The notes under the pieces: model-generated
What the model was told of the DNA's origin: nothing
Database searches by the model: none
Seen by the model: the letters and a program-made list of their open reading frames with translations, nothing else
NCBI GenBank assembly: GCA_961205875.1
Contig: OY540814.1
Location: 4,942,993-5,006,992 of the forward strand
From: Sialis fuliginosa
Lineage: Eukaryota; Arthropoda; Insecta; Megaloptera; Sialidae
DNA: 64,000 nucleotides
Direction: 5' to 3'
Shown here: positions 56,518 through 64,000 of the stretch, one piece after another
Layout: every line of letters starts with the position of its first letter
How positions within the stretch are numbered: position 1 is the stretch's first letter
Position numbers and translations under genes: made by a program

Positions 56518-57781
56518 AGGTACTGGCACCAGTCTTGGATATGACTCCAGTAATGGCTATTTTTTAATTTAATGTACTGAATTAGAAATATTTGTTGATA
56601 TTTGATTACTACCATTTCTGAATATTAATCTATATACATTTAACTGTCTAACAACGTGATTTGATGACAATCGGCCAATAGGTGTCAAAATAGTGGACAT
56701 TTAAACTAATTATAAATATAATTTATTAACTAATTATTATATTATCATAGGAACGGGTCTACGACAAAAGGCAGACATGGACAAAAGGTAGACCCCCAAA
56801 AGGCAGTCATCGACAAAAGGCAGACATGGACAAAAGGCAGACACCCAAAAGGCAGTCATTGACAAAAAGCAGACTCCTAAAGGCCGACCGACAAAAGGCC
56901 GACATGGAAAAAAGGCAGACATGGACAAAAGGCAGACACCCAAAAGGCAGACACGGACAAAAGGCAGACACCCAAAAGGCAGACACGGACAAAAGGCAGA
57001 CACCCAAAAGGCAGACACGGACAAAAGGCAGACACCTAAAAGGCAGACACGGACAAAAGGTAAACACCCAAAAGGTAGATACGGAGAAAAGGCAGACACC
57101 CAAAAGGCAGATACGGACAAAAGGTAGACACCCAAAAGGCAGACACGGACAAAAGACAGACACGGAAAAAAGGCAGACATGGACAAAAGGCAATCACCCA
57201 AAAGGCAGACATGGACAAAAGGTAGACACGGACAAAAGGCAGATACCCAAAAGGTAGACATGGACAAAAGGCAGACTTGGACAAAAGGCAGACACCCAAA
57301 ATTTATTACATAATGTCCATGTCAACCTTTTGTCTGTCGGCCTTTTGTTCATGTCGGCCTTTCAGGAGTCTACCTTTTGTCCATGTCTGCTTTTTGGGAG
57401 TCTGCCTTTTGTCCTTATCGGCCTTTTGTCCATGTCTGCATTTTACCCATGTCTACCTTTTGTCGCGCTCCCCATAGGAACTGCTTTACATTGTTTCAAA
57501 TTTTACAATTCTTTCTTTATATCTTTTTTGTCGTACTTATTATTTTGTAATCATTAGCAAGTGTCCATCACTGCGTGCTTATTACTGGTTTTACTTTATC
57601 CATTACTGGAGAAAAACATAAAGAAACATAAACAAACTATATTTGCGGAATTTTGGTAATTAAATTGGTTAAATAAAGAGTTACTTGTTTTATTAGTAAC
57701 ATGAGTTCATGTCAAAGAAGCCCTTCAATCACAAAAACAGTAAACCTGCTCTTATAGCGGCCATAACTCGTGCCAGTATCT
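56518..57781 (-). mobile_element. R3 family element, copy 5, interrupted
   Basis: The ends AGGTACTGGCACCAGTCTTG and CGTGCCAGTATCT lie between TA dinucleotides (56516-56517, 57782-57783). Family landmarks run on the minus strand on both sides of an inserted element at 56755-57472. Removing the insertion and one 9-bp duplication leaves about 537 bp, the normal R3 length. Confidence 0.88.
56755..57472. mobile_element. Fold-back element with tandem-repeat arms, perfect 9-bp target duplication
   Basis: It is flanked on both sides by CATAGGAAC (56746-56754 and 57473-57481), which occurs once in the uninterrupted R3 site in the form ATCGCAAC. The ends are GGGTCTACGACAAAAGG and, read inward, GGGAGCGCGACAAAAGG. 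The long left arm (to about 57299) alternates 15-bp CACCCAAAAGGCAGA and 17-bp CACGGACAAAAGGCAGA units. The short right arm (57310-57460) has the same units inverted. A 9-bp duplication with long repeat-built arms suits a Mutator/Foldback-like mover. No transposase is present. Confidence 0.88.
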
Positions 57782-57789
57782 TATGCATT

Positions 57790-58140
57790 TAATTAATAAA
57801 TTAAGAATATAAAATAAAATATATATTAACATGGCTTAGTATTACTTAGTAATGTTCATATTTAAACCATAACCAAATAAAAGGTATTATATGAAATTAT
57901 TTAGTTTCATATTAAAAATAATAGGTAACCAAAATTAATTAAATAAACAGAGAATACACTAATATAGGTATATTTATGTACGTGTACATATATGGTGTAA
58001 AGTAGCGAGTATGGGTACGCGTATACAAATGTCTCTGAGACCACCTGAGCTGCGTGCGCCCGTCTTAATTAATCAGTCAAATGTGATCTTCGCCAGGTTA
58101 CTCGGGTCTCCGCTGCTTTTATAGCTCGTCCGGGTCAGGA
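57790..58140. other. AT-rich then slightly GC-richer sequence, no gene
   Basis: The part at 58000-58140 (GCGTGCGCCCGTC, CGGGTCTCCGCTGC) is less AT-rich and apparently unique. No open frame or element boundary is supported. Confidence 0.35.
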
Positions 58141-58844
58141 TTCTCAAATTGTTTGTATTTGAGAGACATTTTTAACGGTTTTATAAACTTCCCATTAGAA
58201 AATTATAGTAATCGGTCCGAAAATCAAAATAAAAAATTTCAAGATATTTTTATATTTCAAGTATATTATATTTACACAATTTTCAGAAAGATATGTGTGT
58301 GTATGTACGTACGTGCGTGTCATTTTTTATGTGCACGAAATCTTGCAAATAAAAAATGCTATTGACTGGCATTAGTTATTTTAAAAATGGGTATGATATT
58401 ATTGACATTACGAATAATAGAAAACTAATAATCATAATATTAAAGTGAGTTTTATTTTTGAGAAATTCTATAAATAGTTTTTTATATATTATGTACCTAC
58501 ATATTAAAAAAAAATATTAACATAAACTATATCGAAACTATAAATAATCAGTATTCAAGTATTTATAGTCATACCATGTTGGGAAGTTGGTTGTATGTGC
58601 CTCAAGGGTCGAACCCACGGTTTATTTTATTAACCTTTTCATTAAGGCCTTTTTTAACAAACATATGTGATTAAGTGAAATATATACCTTTATCGGTATA
58701 TAACACAGTAAAAACTCATACCGACCCATGTATACGAAACGTATACGTACGCTCCTCGTAACGAATGGATTAATTAGCAGTAATTGTGTACACTCTAGAA
58801 TCTAGATAAAGAAAGTTCGAATCATCTTCCTCTGAACAGTACTA

Positions 58845-58900
58845 AAGGGAACCTCGGGAGCACAAACGCAACGAAAATATGTGACACTTTGAATGTTTAT
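58845..58900 (+). repeat. Second half of the R8-linked repeat
   Basis: AAGGGAACCTCGGGAGCACA and AACGCAACGAAAAT parallel 56014-56045. Confidence 0.5.
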
Positions 58901-58984
58901 ATCTTGTAGAGTGTACAGTGTAAAGTATAGTAAATAAAACAATAGTTCCATATAGTCTCATTCATAATAAAATGAATTCTTACT

Positions 58985-60330
58985 CCCCCCCCCCTCCTCC
59001 TCACATCCCACAATTTATAAATACAGTAGCATAAAAAGGGACAATACACGCATATCTACATTATTTAAATTTACTATTAATTAAAGATTTCAAAACATTA
59101 AATTTCAAGAAAGTATTCATTTTACTAAAAATATTTGCACTTAAAAATTTACTTTCATTTTCAAAATTCTTAAATATCTTAGAATGAGTTAGGAACTATA
59201 AATAAAAATATGTTATATTTGATTATAAAAATACGTAGGACGGTTTGGTACTAAAATTTTGCAGATTAAAAAATATAGATTTTATCTTCCTTCGTGTAAA
59301 TTAATTTTATATTTAAAAACCTGAAAGTATTGTTAATCCGAGTTCCAATTCACGTACAAATTATCATCTCGACAAATCAGTGTTTCTCAAATATTTTTAT
59401 TGTCCGGACAGGGCAATAACTTCAAATACAAACAATTTGAACAAAATTATATATTATATGTCTTGTAAATGTTATTGTAGTAACAACCTGTTTTTGTCTC
59501 TACTTGATAAATTTTCAAGATTCTACGATTTTGATATTAACTTTTTGTGGTTAGTCTTCATCCTAAAATACACACGTAGATAATCTTCGGAAAGTTTTAA
59601 TGTGATAATTTTTATTGTTTTAAATCACACCTTTTTATCAGCCTAGTCGGTGTAAGAATTTATTAAATAATAAATTGTTAAACATGTTTACAATAATAAA
59701 TATTGACCTTTTTTTTGGTGTTTTGATATTTTTTTATTTGTATTTTAAATATTTTATGCATAAAAATATATATTTTTTTTTAATCTTCTAGTTTGATGGG
59801 AAATTCAATTTTCTTTAAAAAATTATTCTTGTAAAATTGTCAAATTTTGCTTACATTAGTTCTCGAGTTATATTTAAAACATTGAAAAGTGACAATTTCC
59901 CCCCTCCCTCAAAAACGCAAGGGTAAATTTAGTAGTACTTTGTGATTTTATCATCTGTAGGTGTCAAACAAACATATAAAACCATAAAAACCCTTTAACG
60001 CAATTGTTCCATTCAAAAACCTATAATCAATAACCTATTAATATATATATACGAAACTTGCAAGGAATTTATTAACAAACATATGTAATAGCGGCTCGTA
60101 CGCGGCATCTCCCACGTTGTATTCGTTTTTATACAAACATTAATATAATTTTGAATTTCGGAAAAACTTTTCTTACAATTAGTCATATTCTACATAATAT
60201 ATTAAATATTCAATTAGATACAAGTATCTGAAAAAAGATATTATGAATAAAATAGTTGATCAATCTGGAACTATTAGACTTCTGATGAGGACTTCTTGTG
60301 AAGTTGAAACACGTGTCGAGTAGGGCATAC
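58985..60330. other. AT-rich stretch with poly-C run, no gene
   Basis: A 10-base C run at 58985 is followed by CTCCTCCTC. The rest is very AT-rich. The frame 59380-59583 has no recognised domain. Confidence 0.45.
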
Positions 60331-60425
60331 ATACCGGTTTTAACCGTAACCGGTTAACTGGTTTTTTGTTAAAATTTACCAAAACCGTAAAACCGGGTTT
60401 TCTCGAAAAACCGAAAGTCAATTAT
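60325..60425. repeat. ACCGGTTTTAACCG-rich transposon end
   Basis: TAGGGCATACATACCGGTTT is followed by TAACCGTAACCGGTTAACTG and several AAACCGG/CCGGTTTT words in both orientations. Many hAT elements have exactly such CCGGTTTTAACC sub-terminal repeats after a TAGGGC start. No partner terminus was found within the next few kilobases. Confidence 0.45.
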
Positions 60426-60644
60426 ATATATATTTTTTTGTTTCTTTAAGTGACAAATAATATAATTTTCTTTTACTGTTATTCATGAAGTATTTATGTT
60501 ATGAATTTATTTAAATTAAAAAAAGGGTGACATCTATAAACTAACGCGCAATGTGTAAATAAAAATATTATAGCGGAGTAAATGGAATTTGCGGGTCATT
60601 CGTGAAGTGTATAATAATATTTTAATAAAGGAGATTATACAATT

Positions 60645-61415
60645 TCATGTTCAAATTTAGACTAATCAATTTCAAATTGGGAATTGTAAATTCCACATTT
60701 GAGATGAAAATAAATAAATAATTTATTTCAATATAATATAATGTATTACAATACAAAATATATTTGCTATAGCTGCAATTATGGCCTCCACATACTATCA
60801 CGAACCCCCAGATTGGAATTGTTGGCGGACCCCATAAGAAATTTTTTCTTGACCAGGCTTTTTTTCGACCATTCAATTAATAATTTAAATACGTAAATAT
60901 AACATTTACTGACTTTTATTTTTGCTCGCCGGGCCAGATCCCCCTTAGCCCTAGACCCCCAGGCTAGAGTCTTGCCCCCCCCCCCCCCAACGCACTCATA
61001 TAGGGGCCACTGTTACAATTATTATTTAACTTATTATTGTTTCGAATATTAATTAATTAAGTTAACATATATTAAAGATTTTTAATTTCTTAATTTTATT
61101 TAAAATCAGGCCTTTAATTATATATCATATACATATATTGTACATCATGAGTGACATATCGGATAAAATTAACAATAATTTTCGTAATATTTTCTCGTAC
61201 AATATTTTTAGCTACTGTAATCGAAACTCAGTTTGAGTCATATTTACTGTCTTCACCTAGATCACTTTTAATACTAGCTATTAAAGTAACTTTACTAATT
61301 TAAAATTAATAGTTCCCAATTTGAAATTGATAAGTCTCAGTTTGAAATTGAATAGTCGCAATTTTGAAATTGATTGTTCCCAATTTGAAATTGAATAGTC
61401 TCAATTTGAACTTCA
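60645..61415. repeat. Inverted-repeat-bounded segment with repeated right end
   Basis: The left motif GTTCAAATTTAGACTAATCA (continuing ATTTCAAATTGGGAA) faces, at the right, TTCCCAATTTGAAATTGAAT and AGTCTCAATTTGAAC, with about 32 of 35 positions inverted-complementary. The right end is amplified into a five-unit minisatellite. A poly-C tract (60975-60988) and GGCTAGAGTCTTG lie inside. The minus frame 60622-60876 covers the left end only. Confidence 0.6.
61309..61410. repeat. 21-22-bp minisatellite
   Basis: About five units of the form TAGTYYCAATTTGAAATTGAA (variants GTTCCC, GTCTCA, GTCGCA). One inverted single unit occurs at 60664. Confidence 0.85.
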
Positions 61416-61438
61416 TTTATGAAATTTTTTTTTGTTTA

Positions 61439-62260
61439 TTAACAAACAAACAATTTTTTTTTCAAACAAAACAAGTATAGAATTTTGTTATCTACATGCA
61501 CTTTTGTCATTACATATTTTGAAGGTTGCATTATGGTTTTTGAAATATAACGAAAAAATGTTTTTTGCATTGCTTCGCGGGCTATAACTGGCAAACTATG
61601 AGTTTTCAGAAATAATGGCTGTGAGAAAAAATATTGCAAATTGAATGTTCTAAAAGATTGCCACTTAAGTTTTATCAATATAATCGCTTTTTTACGAAAT
61701 AAATGCAAAAAATCATTTTTTGTTAACTTTCTTGCATTATATATCGTTACCAATTGATGATAGATAGTTAGACCTGTGAACAAATTTGTAGATTCAAGTC
61801 TGTTGAACAAAAAAGGTGGTAATCAATTTTATCGTAGGATGAACGATTTACGAGATAATTACGTTTAAAGTTTTCACGCTTATAGCGGACAACGCACACG
61901 GTCATAGACCGCGCCAACTTAATGTAATACTCAGAACACACCCCTCAACAATTTAAAATAAAATAAAATGACTCTGTAGAACAATGTCTTACGAACTACT
62001 TTATTTTGATAATTTGATTGGACTATTTATAGCGGTTTAAATAAGATACGTAGCATTGAATAGCCAACTATATACGTAAACTTAGAACGCGTTTTTCTTG
62101 ACGTGAATCACTATAAGACCAGTATCGAAATATTACAGGACCGTTGGAACAAGTGCATTACTCTAAATGGAGATTGTGTCGAATAATAAAAGAGATTTTT
62201 CATAAAAAAATCATTTTTTCAATGGAATTAAATTTACATCCATAAAAATTAAAACTTTTT
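61439..62260. other. No gene supported
   Basis: The minus-strand frame 61439-61810 (123 codons) is among the longest in the window, but it contains no recognisable domain and its residues reflect AT-rich composition. CGGTCATAGACCG at 61900 is a small perfect stem. Confidence 0.4.
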
Positions 62261-62272
62261 ATGTTTTTTACC

Positions 62273-62874
62273 CAGTGCCGGATTAAGTCAGCGCGGGGCC
62301 TGTAGCAAATGTTATAAAGAAGCCATTGGCAGTAACGTTGCTAGAGGGGGGTGACTCCCAAAGCGGAAATCGATAGTCCCCACCCTCGAATAAAAGGTAA
62401 TAGGATTATTTTTGTACATTAGGCGAGTGTCACCCCCTGTGATTTTTTTACGACAGAAAAATTATCAGTGGGCTCTATATTTTTAATAAATTGGACGGTT
62501 ATCACTCCTTATAGACATGACAAAGACCAAAAAAAAATTAATTGATTCAATTTATTAGAAGCTTTAAATAACCAATATAGGAGGTAAATAGGCTTTATTT
62601 TATTAACAAATGAGACGGGTGCCATCCGGGGCGTTTAATGTGGGCAAAAGAAAAATCAATTAAAAAAAATCAAAGATGGAAGCTTTAAAAATCGATTTTT
62701 CGATTCAATCAAATCTAGATTGGAAACCCTAAAATTAAATTATTAATTACTGTAGATTTGGACACCCCGTATCAATCATTAGATGGTAGATAGTAAATCC
62801 AATAAGAGATATTTTTCCGAAAAGCCGTGGGGCCCTCAGAGACCCGTAGCATTTACATGGTTAATCCGGCACTG
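62273..62874. mobile_element. hAT-like element, CAGTGCCGGATTAA termini, perfect 8-bp duplication
   Basis: The ends CAGTGCCGGATTAA and TTAATCCGGCACTG are perfect inverted repeats. Both flanks read TTTTTACC (62265-62272, 62875-62882). GGGGCC-type words occur just inside both ends (62295, 62829). No open frame remains; this is a non-autonomous copy of about 600 bp. Confidence 0.92.
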
Positions 62875-62912
62875 TTTTTACCTAAGAAGTACTTACATAG
62901 GTAATAAAAAAA

Positions 62913-63098
62913 ATGAATGCTGCAAAAAAAGACAATAGTTTAAATGGAATACACCAAATACATCATTCTATTTATAAATGTGAAATACTCGCACCCTCCA
63001 GAACGGAAAAACAAATTATTGCTGCCACTAAAAATTCCTGGTTCAGATTTCAAGTAACATTATACGATATGCGCGCAGTTTTTTCATCGCTTATTTAG
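62913..63098 (+). other. Uncharacterised 61-codon open frame
   Basis: It starts 39 bp to the right of the hAT end and is less AT-biased than neighbouring DNA. The peptide has a mixed composition (MNAAKKDNSLNGIHQ start, a KNSWFRFQVTLYDMR stretch near the end) with no motif I recognise. It could be a decayed exon or chance. No splice or promoter signal was identified around it. Confidence 0.12.
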
Positions 63099-63109
63099 AA
63101 TATACGTAT

Positions 63110-64000
63110 ACATAATGCAGTCAATATTTACGTCCTCATTGAGCATCACCTGACATTAATGAATCACGCAATTCAGTATAGAATATATGCCGTATTTCTA
63201 ACATTGTTAATGAATCTTAATGACATTATCAGATATCACAAACAATTGGGGAATTGGTGAGTTCATCTATTTTTAACTAAAATGTCCGTAATAAAAATAT
63301 TTGAAAGAAATAGAAATTAGGTTTAATTTACAAACGGAGTGTCAGTGCTGGCTTTAAGTTATTTTTCATTTTCTTTAAAAATTTATTAAAATTACGAAAA
63401 AAAATTAAATTAATTATTAAATTACGAAAAAATGTAGGGACGTTCGCAGTTTTCCAATGCTTGTTTAGACAAATTAATTACATGAATAAAGTTTTATTTA
63501 ATTATTATAATATACTATTTCATTATTAAATCTACCATATTAATAATTTATAAAATTCAATACCAGTTGGTCGAGCATAATCGATTTTTTTTTAATTTTC
63601 TGTTTACCAGTTTTTTTATTTGAGCTTGAATTTTGAGTTTAGGTTGAATTTTTCCAAGTTGGCTACTAAAAATCTAAAATCATTTTTTGAGCTGTAAAGT
63701 GGATTTTGTTAAAATTTTTAAGTTAAAAAAGATTTTCCCGAGTTACGGTCACAAAAAAAAAATCCACAAAAGTTATAAACGATAAAATTATAAAGTAAAT
63801 ACTACTAAATACGATCAACTTTTTTCTCGTTAACGGCTAAACGGTTTCTGACGATTTTTACGTCTACATTTTTATTCATAAACGTACATTCTAGAAATAT
63901 TCTCTCGAATAAATAACATTGAGTTTGTTTAAAAATTATCAATTGTTAATAATTTTTTCCACTCGAAAGTCAATTTGCACTTTACATTTTTAGTTAGATT
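63110..64000. other. AT-rich stretch to the window end, no gene
   Basis: I see no coding region, RNA gene or bounded repeat. Confidence 0.45.

Noticed and set aside
56737..57299. Long open frames of 128-176 codons on the minus strand and 143 on the plus
   Set aside because: All are translations of the 15/17-bp tandem repeat, which lacks stops in any phase; there is no start context or conserved domain.
56755..57472. Regularly spaced short repeats that superficially resemble a CRISPR array
   Set aside because: The units are contiguous tandem repeats with no unique spacers, inverted at the other end, and flanked by a 9-bp target duplication in eukaryotic DNA.
58605..58625. GGGTCGAACCC, resembling a tRNA box B
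   Set aside because: No box A or acceptor stem is found at the right distance upstream, so no tRNA gene is supported.
61439..61810. 123-codon minus-strand open frame
   Set aside because: No motif, composition follows AT-rich DNA, and no splice, promoter or polyadenylation context supports it.

Overview
The window looks like an insect nuclear genome segment. It is strongly AT-rich, no open reading frame exceeds 176 codons, there is no bacterial gene layout, and nearly every recognisable block is a eukaryotic transposable element (TE) relic. Frequent short TAGGTA/TACCTA words, insect-type interspersed repeats that begin ACTAGCTGTT and end AATATTAGTAT, and long poly-C tracts fit an insect with a TE-rich genome. 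I cannot name the order or species from sequence alone.

No complete protein-coding gene is supported. The coding traces are: a decayed Tc1-type transposase inside an internally deleted element at 54012-54608; the C-terminal end of a non-LTR retrotransposon reverse transcriptase (LINE) with a TTA-repeat tail at about 14459-14826; and a candidate terminal exon at 48727-48869 that encodes a basic stretch plus one membrane helix behind a convincing 3' splice site. The other open frames are short, overlap repeats, or occur together in several frames.

The dominant content is non-autonomous DNA transposons. Eight elements are bounded by hAT-like inverted termini and 8-bp direct flanks, four perfect and four with one mismatch: 3521, 7656, 12521, 16167, 23078, 30710, 36871 and 62273. 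A family called here R3 (termini AGGTACTGGCACCAGT, TA flanks) has five copies. One copy, at 56518-57781, has been interrupted by a 718-bp fold-back element whose arms are built of 15/17-bp tandem repeats and which made a perfect 9-bp target duplication. Other bounded elements include a TTAA-flanked piggyBac-like miniature at 21672-21800 and a CTA-flanked miniature at 40910-41191.

A second theme is the density of long inverted repeats: about a dozen fold-back structures of 200-900 bp, for example 5692-6299, 10581-11189, 11939-12500, 18516-19261, 28704-29588, 31575-32255, 35055-35690 and 51765-52168. Several unrelated interiors share the terminal core TATACAGG. Further dispersed families (R1, R2, R4, R8, R9, R11) recur within the window and are described but not assigned to named superfamilies.

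Between repeats lie a few GC-richer islands (about 15.1-15.4, 18.0-18.45, 20.15-20.35, 40.2-40.5, 44.3-44.5, 49.3-49.5 and 54.7-54.9 kb). The one at 20.2 kb holds a perfect match to the RFX X-box consensus beside an inverted CCAAT box. These are the best places to look for promoters or first exons. All assignments come from reading the sequence; no database search was run.
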